Source: 3107 sp965216225 (GTDB lineage Bacteria; Pseudomonadota; Alphaproteobacteria; Rhodobacterales; Rhodobacteraceae). Taken from it: a stretch of 64,000 nt of DNA. The notes beneath the pieces are model-generated. The model was not told where the DNA came from. It searched no databases and saw only the letters and a program-made list of their open reading frames with translations. The stretch is taken from contig CBDCFF010000033.1 in NCBI GenBank assembly GCA_965216225.1, forward strand, positions 190,265 through 254,264. The letters run 5' to 3'. A program made the position numbers and the translations under genes. Below, piece after piece: positions 1 through 8,222 of this stretch. How positions within the stretch are numbered: position 1 is the first letter of the stretch; the number at the start of each line of letters is the position of its first letter.

Positions 1-26
1 AAAAAGGGCCGGAAAACCCGCCCTTT
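1..26 (-). terminator. Intrinsic terminator after rplA
   Basis: On the minus strand a 7-bp stem (AAAGGGC at 3-9 pairing with GCCCTTT at 20-26) with a 10-base loop is followed by a run of U residues (complement of the A run at 1-5). It lies 19 bases beyond the rplA stop and would end, or attenuate, transcription between rplKA and whatever follows outside the window. Confidence 0.75.
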
Positions 27-44
27 CCACTGAATATTATCGGC

Positions 45-743
45 TTATCCGGCGCTGGCGGAAGCCGCGTCGATGGTGACGCCCGGCCCCATGGTGGAAC
101 TGATGGCGATCTTTTTCAGATACGCGCCCTTGGCGCCCGAAGGCTTTGCCCTGGCAACGGCGGAAATGAACGCGCGGACGTTTTCAACCAGTTGTTCTTC
201 GCCGAAGGACACCTTGCCGACGCCCGCGTGAACCACGCCGGCCTTTTCGGCCCGGAACTGCACTTCGCCGCCCTTGGCCGCTTCGACAGCCTCCCTGACA
301 TCCATGGTCACGGTGCCGATTCTCGGGTTCGGCATCAGGTTGCGAGGCCCGAGTATCTTGCCCAGACGACCGACGAGCGGCATCATGTCCGGGGTTGCGA
401 TGCAGCGTTCAAATTCGATCCTGCCGCCCTGAATGGTTTCCATCAGGTCTTCGGCGCCAACGATGTCCGCCCCTGCGGCTTTTGCTTCCCCGGCTTTCGG
501 GCCGCGCGCGAACACGGCGACGCGGATGGTTTTGCCGGTGCCGTTCGGCAACGAGACCCTGCCCCGGACCATCTGGTCGGCATGGCGCGGGTCAACGCCC
601 AGATTCATCGCGATTTCGACGGTTTCATCGAATTTCGCGCTGGCGTTGCCCTTGACCAGGGCGACCGCCTCTTCGATGCCAAGGCGCTCCTTGCCGGCAA
701 AGGCTTCACGGGCGGTGCGGGTGCGTTTTCCATGCCTTGCCAT
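45..743 (-). CDS. rplA: 50S ribosomal protein L1
   Basis: This is a full-length L1 of 232 residues. L1 binds 23S rRNA at the L1 stalk, helps move tRNA out of the E site, and in many bacteria represses its own mRNA. The sequence has the family hallmark KILGPRNLMPNP in the middle and GKVSFGEEQLVEN near the C-terminal third. It starts one base after the rplK stop, so the two are translationally coupled within the conserved secE-nusG-rplK-rplA order. Nothing is unusual about it. Confidence 0.98.
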   Translation of the reverse strand: MARHGKRTRTAREAFAGKERLGIEEAVALVKGNASAKFDETVEIAMNLGVDPRHADQMVRGRVSLPNGTGKTIRVAVFARGPKAGEAKAAGADIVGAEDLMETIQGGRIEFERCIATPDMMPLVGRLGKILGPRNLMPNPRIGTVTMDVREAVEAAKGGEVQFRAEKAGVVHAGVGKVSFGEEQLVENVRAFISAVARAKPSGAKGAYLKKIAISSTMGPGVTIDAASASAG

Positions 744-744
744 C

Positions 745-1194
745 TTACTTCACCTCGATACCCATGGAGCGAGCAGAGCCGATGATGATTTTCATCGCCC
801 CTTCGACGCTGGTTGCGTTCAGGTCCGTCATTTTCGCTTCGGCGATCTCGCGGACCTGCTTTACGGTGACGGCGGCCGCGGTCTCGCGGCCGGGGGTGGC
901 TGCGCCGCTGATGCGGTTCTTCGGACCCCTGGGCTTGATGCCAGCGGCTTTCTTCAGGTAATAAGACGCAGGCGGCGTCCTGATCTCCATGGTGAAAGAC
1001 TTGTCGGCATAATAGGTGATCACCGTCGGGCAAGGGGCGCCCTGCTCCATATCCTGGGTTCTGGCGTTGAACGCCTTGCAGAATTCCATGATATTGATGC
1101 CGCGCTGACCCAGGGCGGGGCCCACCGGCGGCGACGGGTTGGCCTGACCTGCAGAAACCTGCAACTTCATCCTGCCAGCTACTTTCTTGGCCAT
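745..1194 (-). CDS. rplK: 50S ribosomal protein L11
   Basis: L11 forms the GTPase-associated centre with 23S rRNA and L10 and is needed for the stringent response. The protein is 149 residues. It shows the N-terminal signature PSPPVGPALGQRGINI and the C-terminal rRNA-binding domain ending in GSARSMGIEVK. It lies in the secE-nusG-rplK-rplA operon, about 100 bases downstream of nusG. The start MAKKVAGRMK fits the family. Confidence 0.98.
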   Translation of the reverse strand: MAKKVAGRMKLQVSAGQANPSPPVGPALGQRGINIMEFCKAFNARTQDMEQGAPCPTVITYYADKSFTMEIRTPPASYYLKKAAGIKPRGPKNRISGAATPGRETAAAVTVKQVREIAEAKMTDLNATSVEGAMKIIIGSARSMGIEVK

Positions 1195-1296
1195 CCGGCC
1201 TCTCCTTCCATCAACAGCTCCCTGACGCGCCAGGGGCTACGGGTTGCGTGGTCCGGCCTGCCGGGCGCGCCCGGACGGCCTTCCACGTCAGGACAT

Positions 1297-1830
1297 TCAG
1301 GCCTGTTTCGTGACCTGCGTGTATTCCAGTTCGACCGGAGTGGCCCGGCCAAAGATCGACACCATCACCTTCAGGCGCTGATTGTCGTCATCCACGTCCT
1401 CGACCATGCCGTCGAAGCCTTCGAACGGCCCGTCGGTGACGCTGACCTTTTCGCCCATTTCAAAGTGAATGAGCGTGCGCGGCGCCTCTTCGCCTTCCTG
1501 CACGCGGTTCAGGATCTGGTTTACCTGGGCATCGGGCATCGCCATCGGGCGGCCTTGCGCGCCCAGAAAGCCGGTGACGCGGTTGATCGAGTTGATCAGG
1601 TGATAGCCCTTGTCGGTCATCTCCATGCGCACCAGCACATAGCCGGGCATGAAGCGGCGCTCGGCCGTCACCCTCTTGCCCCGGCGCACCTCGATCACTT
1701 CCTCGGTCGGCACCAGAACCTCCTCGATCTCTTCCTCAAGACCAGCTTCCACCACGGCGTGCCTGATCTGTTCGGCGATCTTCTTTTCGAAATTGGAAAG
1801 GACGCTTATGGAATACCAGCGCTTCGCCAT
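1297..1830 (-). CDS. nusG: Transcription termination/antitermination protein NusG
   Basis: NusG binds RNA polymerase through its N-terminal NGN domain and couples it to Rho or the ribosome through a C-terminal KOW domain. The 177-residue form starting at MAKRWYSISVLSNFEKK is preferred: the frame stays open 72 bases further upstream, but those residues are not NusG-like. The NGN motif PGYVLVRMEM and the KOW segment VSVTDGPFEGFDGMVEDV are both visible. The gene sits between secE and rplK as in most bacteria. Confidence 0.96.
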   Translation of the reverse strand: MAKRWYSISVLSNFEKKIAEQIRHAVVEAGLEEEIEEVLVPTEEVIEVRRGKRVTAERRFMPGYVLVRMEMTDKGYHLINSINRVTGFLGAQGRPMAMPDAQVNQILNRVQEGEEAPRTLIHFEMGEKVSVTDGPFEGFDGMVEDVDDDNQRLKVMVSIFGRATPVELEYTQVTKQA

Positions 1831-2027
1831 AGTTCGTGCCTTACCTTGCATGACCGGGCCGTGGCCCGAATTATCGACAATTCCAGATGGTTGAACCATC
1901 ACGCCCGGAACAAAAACCGGAACAAAAAACAGCGTGCAACTCGAATCGCTGCACGCCTGCCCGGAACCGTGCCGCCCGCTCTACCCCCGAACCCTGATGA
2001 ATTCAAGGCTCGACGCGCCGGAATTTC

Positions 2028-2225
2028 TCAGTCGAAAAATCCGAACAGTCCCTGCAACCCGCTGCGGATGCCCAGATCGACGAAAGAAAAGAACGCGGCC
2101 ACGATGATCGCCATCACAAACACCATGACGGTCGTCAGCAGCACTTCGCGCCGGGTCGGCCAGACAACCCTGGAAACCTCGGCCCGGACCTGTTGAATGA
2201 ATTGCGCGGGATTTGCTTTTGCCAT
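2028..2225 (-). CDS. secE: Preprotein translocase subunit SecE
   Basis: This is a single-span SecE of 65 residues, the short form usual outside enterobacteria. It clamps the two halves of SecY in the inner membrane. The conserved amphipathic stretch FIQQVRAEVSRVVWPTRREV is followed by one hydrophobic helix at about residues 33-53. It precedes nusG by about 200 bases. I see no tRNA-Trp gene upstream, although one is common at this locus in relatives. Confidence 0.95.
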   Translation of the reverse strand: MAKANPAQFIQQVRAEVSRVVWPTRREVLLTTVMVFVMAIIVAAFFSFVDLGIRSGLQGLFGFFD

Positions 2226-2276
2226 GCTGCACCTGTTGACGGATCAGCCAGCAGATACGCCCATCGCGCCGGGGTT

Positions 2277-2717
2277 TCAAGAGGCGTTTCGACCTCGGGC
2301 GGATTTGCGGCGCAGACGGATGACCACATCGACCCTGGAGACTTCGGCCCCTTCGGGCGCGTCCGGCAGTTCGGCGATCACCAGCTTCTCTGCCGGGGCG
2401 TCGGTCAGTTCCGCCGTATCTTCCCAGAAGAAATGCGGATGGTCAGAGATATTGGTGTCGAAATAGCTGCGCGCGCCATCGACCGTCACCTCGCGCATCA
2501 GCCCGGCATCGCAAAAGGCCCTGAGCGTGTTGTAGACCGTGGCCAGCGATACCTTTTCGGACGCCGCATCCGACGCCGCGAACAGGCTTTCCGCCGTTAC
2601 ATGCCGATCCTTGCCATCGCCAACCAGAAGGGCGGCCAGCGACATGCGCTGCCGCGTCGGACGCAATCGGGCGGCAGACAGCCACTCGGCACCTCTCTCC
2701 AGCGCGAGATCGTTCAT
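2277..2717 (-). CDS. irr: Fur-family iron response regulator Irr
   Basis: The 146-residue protein has a Fur-type winged helix (LRPTRQRMSLAALLV, then SLATVYNTLRAF as recognition region) and the dimerisation segment YFDTNISDHPHFFWEDT. The C-terminal CxxC zinc motifs of classic Fur are absent and the histidine-rich HPHF remains, which is the pattern of Irr. Irr is a haem-status-responsive regulator of iron uptake and haem genes in Alphaproteobacteria. It is divergent from fabA, an arrangement I recall from Rhodobacteraceae genomes. The assignment to Irr rather than another Fur paralogue rests on these motifs and on context. Confidence 0.88.
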   Translation of the reverse strand: MNDLALERGAEWLSAARLRPTRQRMSLAALLVGDGKDRHVTAESLFAASDAASEKVSLATVYNTLRAFCDAGLMREVTVDGARSYFDTNISDHPHFFWEDTAELTDAPAEKLVIAELPDAPEGAEVSRVDVVIRLRRKSARGRNAS

Positions 2718-2832
2718 CGGCTATGGCCCCGATCCTGTCAGCGACAACTGCTTTGCACTATATGGCCCGGAGTCGTGTCCAATTCAAATGAAAACAATCG
2801 CACGGGCAGATTGTTTCCCTTATCCCATGCCC

Positions 2833-2861
2833 TTGCCTATGGTCTTTGCGCGGTGCTAGAT
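2833..2861 (+). promoter_or_regulatory. Candidate sigma-70 promoter for fabA
   Basis: In the irr-fabA intergenic region TTGCCT (2833-2838) and CTAGAT (2856-2861) are separated by 17 bases and lie 38 bases before the fabA ATG. The match is moderate and no operator palindrome was recognised. Confidence 0.35.
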
Positions 2862-2899
2862 GGAAAGCCAGCAACCAACGGGAACAGAGGGGCGCCTGT

Positions 2900-3409
2900 A
2901 TGGCCGATTATCCAGCCAGTTTCGACAGGGAAGGGCTTTTGCAATGCGCGCGCGGCGAACTTTTCGGCCCCGGAAACGCGCAACTGCCGGCCCCGCCGAT
3001 GCTGATGATGGACCGGATCAGCAATATCTCGGCGGATGGCGGCGCCCATGGCAAAGGCCATGTGGTGGCGGAACTCGACATCACCCCGGACCTGTGGTTC
3101 TTCGACTGCCATTTCCCCGGCAATCCGATCATGCCGGGCTGTCTGGGGCTGGACGGTCTGTGGCAGCTCACCGGCTTCAATCTTGGCTGGCGCGGCTGGC
3201 GGGGGCGCGGCTATGCGCTGGGTGTGGGTGAGGTGAAACTCACCGGCATGGTGCGGCCGGACCGGAAAATACTGACATATCATGTGGATTTCACAAAAGC
3301 CGTGCAGTCTCGTCGCCTGACCATGGGTGTGGCCGATGGCCGGGTCGAAGCCGATGGCGAGGTGATCTGCAGGGTCGGGGACATGAAAGTCGTTCTGTCG
3401 GAAAGCTGA
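2900..3409 (+). CDS. fabA: 3-hydroxyacyl-[acyl-carrier-protein] dehydratase/isomerase FabA
   Basis: FabA dehydrates 3-hydroxydecanoyl-ACP and isomerises the trans-2 to the cis-3 product, opening the anaerobic route to unsaturated fatty acids. The catalytic histidine (H71 in FDCHFPGNPIMPG) and aspartate (D85 in CLGLDGLWQL) are present. The start MADYPASFD (169 residues) is chosen over an upstream in-frame ATG because it matches the family length and has an AGAGG box at about the right distance. It is followed at 26 bases by fabB, the usual partner. Confidence 0.96.
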   Translation: MADYPASFDREGLLQCARGELFGPGNAQLPAPPMLMMDRISNISADGGAHGKGHVVAELDITPDLWFFDCHFPGNPIMPGCLGLDGLWQLTGFNLGWRGWRGRGYALGVGEVKLTGMVRPDRKILTYHVDFTKAVQSRRLTMGVADGRVEADGEVICRVGDMKVVLSES

Positions 3410-3435
3410 ACGAATATCAGGAAAGGAGTGCGCCG

Positions 3436-4662
3436 ATGCGCCGCGTAGCCATCACCGGAATGGGCATCGTCTCTTCCATCGGAAACAATGTCGAACAGGT
3501 CACGGCGGCGCTGCGCTCTGGCAAATCCGGCATCGTCTTCGCACCGGAATATGCCGAGAACGGTTTCCGCAGTCAGGTCCATGGCGCCCCGCAGATTGAC
3601 GTGAGCGAACATATCGACAAGCGCCAGTTGCGATTCATGGGGCCGGGCGCGGCCTATAACTATATCTCCATGAAACAGGCGATTGCCGATAGCGGGCTGG
3701 AGGAAAGCGACGTGTCGAACGAACGCACCGGCCTGATCATGGGCTCGGGCGGACCGTCAACCTCGAATTTCTTCATTGCCCACAATACCGTGAAGAAAAA
3801 AGGCGCGCCGAAACGCATGGGGCCGTTCATGGTCACGCGCTGCATGTCCTCGACCAACTCCGCCTGTCTGGCGACGCCCTTCAGGATCAAGGGCGTGAAT
3901 TATTCCATCACTTCGGCCTGCACGACATCGCTGCACTGCATCGGCAACGGGGTCGAGCAGATCCAGATGGGCAAGCAGGACATCATCTTTGCCGGTGGCG
4001 GCGAGGAACTGGACTGGACGCTGTCCTGCCTCTTCGACGCAATGGGCGCGATGAGTTCCAGATACAATGACACACCGCAAAAGGCTTCCCGCGCCTTCGA
4101 CGCGGATCGTGACGGGTTCGTGATCTCTGGCGGCGGCGGCGTTGTGGTGCTGGAAGAACTCGATCACGCGCTGGCCCGCGGGGCGCGGATTTATGCCGAA
4201 GTCACCGGTTACGGCGCCACCTCGGACGGTCACGACATGGTCGCCCCGTCCGGCGAAGGCGCGCAGCGGTCGATGAAACTGGCCATCACCACCCTGGGCG
4301 ACCGGAAAGTCGATTACATCAACGCCCACGGCACATCGACCCCGGCAGGTGACGTGACCGAGGTGGAAGCGGTTCGCGCGGTCTTCGGCGAAGGTGGCAC
4401 GCCGCCGGTCACCTCGACCAAATCCGTCACCGGTCACTGTCTGGGCGGCGCCGGCGTGCATGAGGCGATCTACAGCCTGATCATGCTGAACGGCGATTTC
4501 ATTGCGCCTTCCGCCAATGTCGAAAACCTCGACCCCGGCATTCGTCCGGGTGAGATTGCAACCGACTTCGTGGAAAATGCGGGGCTCGACACCGTTCTGT
4601 CGAACAGTTTCGGTTTCGGGGGCACCAACGGCACCATTGCCATGAGCAAATATCACGGATGA
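3436..4662 (+). CDS. fabB: Beta-ketoacyl-[acyl-carrier-protein] synthase I
   Basis: FabB elongates acyl-ACP, including the cis-3-decenoyl product of FabA, by Claisen condensation with malonyl-ACP. The 408-residue protein has the full thiolase-fold triad: nucleophile C162 (SACTTS), H298 (INAHGTSTPAGD) and H334 (TGHCLGGAG). A ribosome binding site (AAAGGAG) lies just before the ATG. It is the middle gene of fabA-fabB-fabI and is separated from fabI by only five bases. Confidence 0.97.
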   Translation: MRRVAITGMGIVSSIGNNVEQVTAALRSGKSGIVFAPEYAENGFRSQVHGAPQIDVSEHIDKRQLRFMGPGAAYNYISMKQAIADSGLEESDVSNERTGLIMGSGGPSTSNFFIAHNTVKKKGAPKRMGPFMVTRCMSSTNSACLATPFRIKGVNYSITSACTTSLHCIGNGVEQIQMGKQDIIFAGGGEELDWTLSCLFDAMGAMSSRYNDTPQKASRAFDADRDGFVISGGGGVVVLEELDHALARGARIYAEVTGYGATSDGHDMVAPSGEGAQRSMKLAITTLGDRKVDYINAHGTSTPAGDVTEVEAVRAVFGEGGTPPVTSTKSVTGHCLGGAGVHEAIYSLIMLNGDFIAPSANVENLDPGIRPGEIATDFVENAGLDTVLSNSFGFGGTNGTIAMSKYHG

Positions 4663-4667
4663 AATGA

Positions 4668-5456
4668 ATGCCTGAACTGATGAAGGGAAAGCGCGGCCTG
4701 ATCATGGGGGTCGCCAATGAACGCTCGATTGCCTGGGGAATCGCCAGGGCCATGGCGGATGAAGGGGCGGAACTGGCCTTTACCTATCAGGGAGAGGCAT
4801 TCGGCAAGCGGGTGAAACCACTGGCCGAAAGCGTGGACTCGAAGATTCTGATCGACGTTGATGTGATGGATGACGCAAAAATGGACGCGGCATTCGAACG
4901 GCTGGGCAACGAATGGGGCAGCCTGGATTTCGCCGTTTACGCGATCGCCTATTCCGACAGGAACGAACTGACGGGGCGGTTCATCAACACCACCCGCGAC
5001 AATTTCCGCAATTCCCTGTGCATTTCCTGCCATTCCTTCATCGACGTTGCAAGGCGGTCTTCGGAAATCATGCCCGATGGCGGTACGCTGCTGACGCTGA
5101 CCTATCAGGGATCAAACCGGGTGACGCCCTTTTACAACGTGATGGGCGTGGCCAAGGCGGCGCTGGAAAGCTCTGTCCGCTATCTGGCCAATGATCTTGG
5201 CCCGCAGGGCATCCGCGTGAACGCGATCTCTCCCGGTCCGATGAAAACGCTGGCAGGCGCGGCCATCGGCGGCGCGCGCAAGACCTTCCGCCAGACCGAG
5301 GCCAATTCCCCGCTGCGCGCCAACGCGACGCTGGAGGCGATCGGCGGCACGGCGGTCTATCTGGCCTCGGATTACGGCGCCTGCACGTCAGGCGAAATCA
5401 TCACCGTCGATGGCGGCTACCATGTGCTGGGTATGCCGCAGCCCGAGAACCTCTGA
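4668..5456 (+). CDS. fabI: Enoyl-[acyl-carrier-protein] reductase (NADH) FabI
   Basis: FabI catalyses the last reduction of each fatty-acid elongation cycle and is the triclosan/isoniazid-class target. The 262-residue SDR-fold protein has the FabI-specific nucleotide motif GVANERSIAWGIA and the catalytic pair Y156 and K163 in YNVMGVAKAALE. SPGPMKTLAG marks the substrate-binding loop. It follows fabB closely and is probably co-transcribed with it. Confidence 0.96.
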   Translation: MPELMKGKRGLIMGVANERSIAWGIARAMADEGAELAFTYQGEAFGKRVKPLAESVDSKILIDVDVMDDAKMDAAFERLGNEWGSLDFAVYAIAYSDRNELTGRFINTTRDNFRNSLCISCHSFIDVARRSSEIMPDGGTLLTLTYQGSNRVTPFYNVMGVAKAALESSVRYLANDLGPQGIRVNAISPGPMKTLAGAAIGGARKTFRQTEANSPLRANATLEAIGGTAVYLASDYGACTSGEIITVDGGYHVLGMPQPENL

Positions 5457-5574
5457 CGGTTCTTTCCCGAAGGCGCGCCTGCGCAGGGTATGCGGCAGTT
5501 GAACCGCGCTTTTGCGCAGGGGGTTTCCCTGACCGGATGGCTGTGCAATTCTCCGCCCGAAAGAAGGAGGCTTG

Positions 5575-6261
5575 ATGCCGATCACGACCTGCATTTTCGA
5601 CGCCTATGGCACGCTGTTTGACGTGGACCACGCGGCGCGCCGGGCGGCGGAAGAACCGGGGAATGAGGCGCTTGCGCCGTGCTGGCGCAAACTGGCGCAG
5701 ACGTGGCGGCTCAAGCAGTTGCAATACTCGTGGCTCAGGGCTGTCACCGGGATGCACGCGGATTTCTGGACCGTCACGCAGGACGGGCTCGATTGGGCGA
5801 TGGAGGCGGCGGGCCTGTCGGACCAGCGTCTTCGGGAAAGGCTCTTGCAGCTTTACCGGGAACTGGAAGTCTATCCGGAGGTTCCCCGGATGCTGGCCGA
5901 TCTCGGGGCGGCGGGTTTCGCCACGGCGATCCTGTCGAACGGCTCGCCCGACATGCTGGCGGCGGCCACAAAAAGCGGCGGCATCGCCGACTTGCTGGAC
6001 GATGTTCTGTCGGCAGAGGCTGTGGGCATCTTCAAACCCGCGCGCGCCGTCTATGGCATGGTCGGCACACGGTTCGGGTGCGCCGCACACGATGTGCTGT
6101 TCGCCTCCGCCAACGGCTGGGATGCGGCAGGCGCGGCAGGCCATGGCTTCAACACCGTCTGGGTCAACCGCGCCGGCGACCCCACGGATCGCCTGCCCTG
6201 GCGACCCCACCATATCCGCACAGACCTCTCGACCATTCCCCAACTTGCCGGAACCCTCTGA
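5575..6261 (+). CDS. Haloacid dehalogenase type II (HAD superfamily)
   Basis: This is an L-2-haloacid-dehalogenase-like HAD hydrolase of about 228 residues. D9 in FDAYGTLFD is the nucleophile, SNGSPDM supplies motif II, FKPARAVY the motif III lysine, and FASANGWDAAGA carries the S/N/D triad typical of DehII-type enzymes. A strong AAGGAGG lies at 5564-5570. The frame could also start at a TTG one codon earlier. It is the first of three tightly packed genes (gaps 4 and -4 bases), so the product probably acts with the hydrolase and dehydratase in one catabolic route. The substrate is not predictable. Confidence 0.85.
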   Translation: MPITTCIFDAYGTLFDVDHAARRAAEEPGNEALAPCWRKLAQTWRLKQLQYSWLRAVTGMHADFWTVTQDGLDWAMEAAGLSDQRLRERLLQLYRELEVYPEVPRMLADLGAAGFATAILSNGSPDMLAAATKSGGIADLLDDVLSAEAVGIFKPARAVYGMVGTRFGCAAHDVLFASANGWDAAGAAGHGFNTVWVNRAGDPTDRLPWRPHHIRTDLSTIPQLAGTL

Positions 6262-6265
6262 ACCC

Positions 6266-7087
6266 ATGGAACATTTTCACGCATCCGATGGCGTTCGCCT
6301 GGCCTACCGGGACGAAGGAAGCGGCCTGCCGCTCCTCTGTCTGTCGGGCCTGACCCGCAATTCCACCGATTTCGACCATGTTGCGCCCCATCTGGCGCAT
6401 GTGCGGTTGATCCGGCTTGATTATCGCGGCCGCGGGCAGTCCGGCCGGGCCGATTACCGGACCTATACGATCAGGCGCGAGGCCCGTGACACGGTGGAAC
6501 TGCTGGATCACCTCGGGCTGGAACGAGCCGCCATTCTGGGCACGTCGCGCGGCGGGCTGATCGCCATGGCTCTGGCGGCAACCGCAAAGGCGCGTCTTCT
6601 GGGGGTTTGCCTCAACGACATCGGACCCGAACTGAATCCGGAGGGTCTGACATTCATCATGTCATATCTGGGCCGCAGCCCCAAGAGCAAAACCCACGCG
6701 GACGCGGCGCGGGCGCGGGCAAGGCAGATGACCGGGTTCGAGAACGTCCCGATGGCACGCTGGCTGGACGAGGTGCGCAGATTCTTTCCCGAAACCGGGG
6801 ATGGTCTGGGCATCGACTACGACCCGAAGCTGCGTGATGCAATCGAAGAAGGCTCCCATGCGCCGGCCCCGGACCTCTGGCCGGTTTTCGATTGCCTTGA
6901 AGACCTGCCGCTGGCGCTGATTCGCGGTGAAAACTCCGATCTGCTGTCTTCAAAAACGGCATCGGAAATGCGGCGGCGCAGGCCCGACATGCTCTTTGCC
7001 GACATACCGGGCCGGGGCCATGTGCCGTTTCTGGACGAAACCGAAAGCCTTGATATTCTGAACAGGTTCCTGGACCGGATCGGATGA
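6266..7087 (+). CDS. Alpha/beta-fold hydrolase
   Basis: The 273-residue protein has an alpha/beta-hydrolase core: the oxyanion region LCLSGLTRNSTDF, strand RLIRLDYRGRGQSG, nucleophile elbow GTSRGG with the catalytic serine, and catalytic histidine in GRGHVPFLDE. Family members are esterases, lactonases or haloalkane-type hydrolases; the sequence alone does not decide. The start four bases after the dehalogenase stop and the ATGA overlap with the next gene show co-translation in the operon. Confidence 0.85.
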   Translation: MEHFHASDGVRLAYRDEGSGLPLLCLSGLTRNSTDFDHVAPHLAHVRLIRLDYRGRGQSGRADYRTYTIRREARDTVELLDHLGLERAAILGTSRGGLIAMALAATAKARLLGVCLNDIGPELNPEGLTFIMSYLGRSPKSKTHADAARARARQMTGFENVPMARWLDEVRRFFPETGDGLGIDYDPKLRDAIEEGSHAPAPDLWPVFDCLEDLPLALIRGENSDLLSSKTASEMRRRRPDMLFADIPGRGHVPFLDETESLDILNRFLDRIG

Positions 7088-8064
7088 CCGGCATCGCGAT
7101 GATCGAGGCCGCCGCCGAACGGCTGCGCGGCCACGCGCGAAGAACGCCGCTTCTCTCCTCTCCCTTTCTGGATGAGATCGCCGGGCGGCGGGTCTTCGTC
7201 AAACCCGAATGCCTGCAACACACCGGCAGTTTCAAGTTTCGCGGCGCATGGTCGGCGGTGTCGGCACTGGACCCTGCGACCCGCGCCAGGGGTGTCGTGG
7301 CCTTTTCCTCGGGCAATCACGCGCAAGGGGTGGCCTGTGCCGCACAGCGCCACGGCATCCCCTCGGTGATCGTGATGCCCAGGGATGCGCCGCGCCTGAA
7401 GGTCCGCAATACCGGTGCGATTGGCGCGGAAATCGTGCTCTGCGACCGCGAAACCGAAGACCGCGACGCCATCGGCGCCCGGCTGGCCGGGGAACGCGGC
7501 CTCACGCTCATCAAACCCTTCGACGATCCGCAGGTGATTGCCGGGCAAGGCACGACCGGGCTGGAAATCGCCGAACAGGCTGCGGAGCATGGCATCGGCA
7601 ACGCCGATGTGCTGATCTGCTGCGGCGGCGGCGGGCTCAGTTCCGGCATCGCACTGGCATTGAATGCGAAGGCCCCCGCCCTGCGCCCGCGAACGGTAGA
7701 GCCGGAAGGGTTCGACGATGTTGCCCGTTCCCTCCGCTCCGGCAGGGTCGAGCGGAACGACAGCTCCGTCGGCAGCATCTGTGACGCCATCGTCACCCCC
7801 TGCCCCGGCCAAATCACATTCCCGATCCTGAAACGGCTCTGCGGTCCGGGCATTGCGGTGCCGGATGAGGATTGCCTGCGGGCCATGGCCGCCGCCTTCG
7901 TGCGGCTCAAGATCGTGCTGGAACCCGGCGGCGCCGTTGCCCTTGCCGCCGCGCTTTTTCAGCCCCGGCGGATGGAAACCGACACGGTGATCTGCGTCGC
8001 CTCCGGCGGTAACGTGGACCCGGAGATGTTCCAGACCGCGCTCGGCAGATATGGCGAGCCGTGA
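7084..8064 (+). CDS. Threonine/serine dehydratase-like PLP enzyme
   Basis: This is a fold-type II PLP enzyme of 326 residues. It has the Schiff-base lysine in GSFKFRGA, the substrate loop SSGNHAQGVA, and the phosphate-binding CGGGGLSSG. Such proteins deaminate threonine or serine, racemise serine, or act in hydroxyectoine breakdown (EutB type). There is no C-terminal ACT domain, so it is not the biosynthetic IlvA. Its ATG overlaps the hydrolase stop. Context in this operon does not pick out one substrate. Confidence 0.82.
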   Translation: MTGIAMIEAAAERLRGHARRTPLLSSPFLDEIAGRRVFVKPECLQHTGSFKFRGAWSAVSALDPATRARGVVAFSSGNHAQGVACAAQRHGIPSVIVMPRDAPRLKVRNTGAIGAEIVLCDRETEDRDAIGARLAGERGLTLIKPFDDPQVIAGQGTTGLEIAEQAAEHGIGNADVLICCGGGGLSSGIALALNAKAPALRPRTVEPEGFDDVARSLRSGRVERNDSSVGSICDAIVTPCPGQITFPILKRLCGPGIAVPDEDCLRAMAAAFVRLKIVLEPGGAVALAAALFQPRRMETDTVICVASGGNVDPEMFQTALGRYGEP

Positions 8065-8190
8065 CCCGTTTCACGATTGCCTGTTTCAGCATGTCCGATC
8101 CCGGGCCCTGATGGTGCGATTCGTGCGTTTGAACGGAAGCAGGCACCACGGGACGGATACGCCGCGACCACGCGCGCCGACCCTGAAAAT

Positions 8191-8211
8191 GACCACCGGA
8201 ATCCGGTGGTC
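8191..8211. terminator. Hairpin between convergent dehydratase and rne
   Basis: GACCACCGG and CCGGTGGTC form a perfect 9-bp stem with a three-base loop. It lies 12 bases beyond the rne stop. On the minus strand it is followed by ATTTTC, a weak U-tract, so it most likely terminates rne and possibly works for both genes. Confidence 0.6.
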
Positions 8212-8222
8212 AATCCATTTCC

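Noticed and set aside
433..2196. Long plus-strand open frame across rplA, rplK and nusG
   Set aside because: It crosses three well-identified minus-strand genes and has no motif of its own.
2226..2276. tRNA-Trp gene upstream of secE
   Set aside because: The gap is too short and has no cloverleaf or CCA-type end.
5606..7087. Dehalogenase and hydrolase as one fused protein
   Set aside because: The open frame upstream of 6266 is out of frame with the dehalogenase; the hydrolase has its own ATG four bases after the dehalogenase stop.
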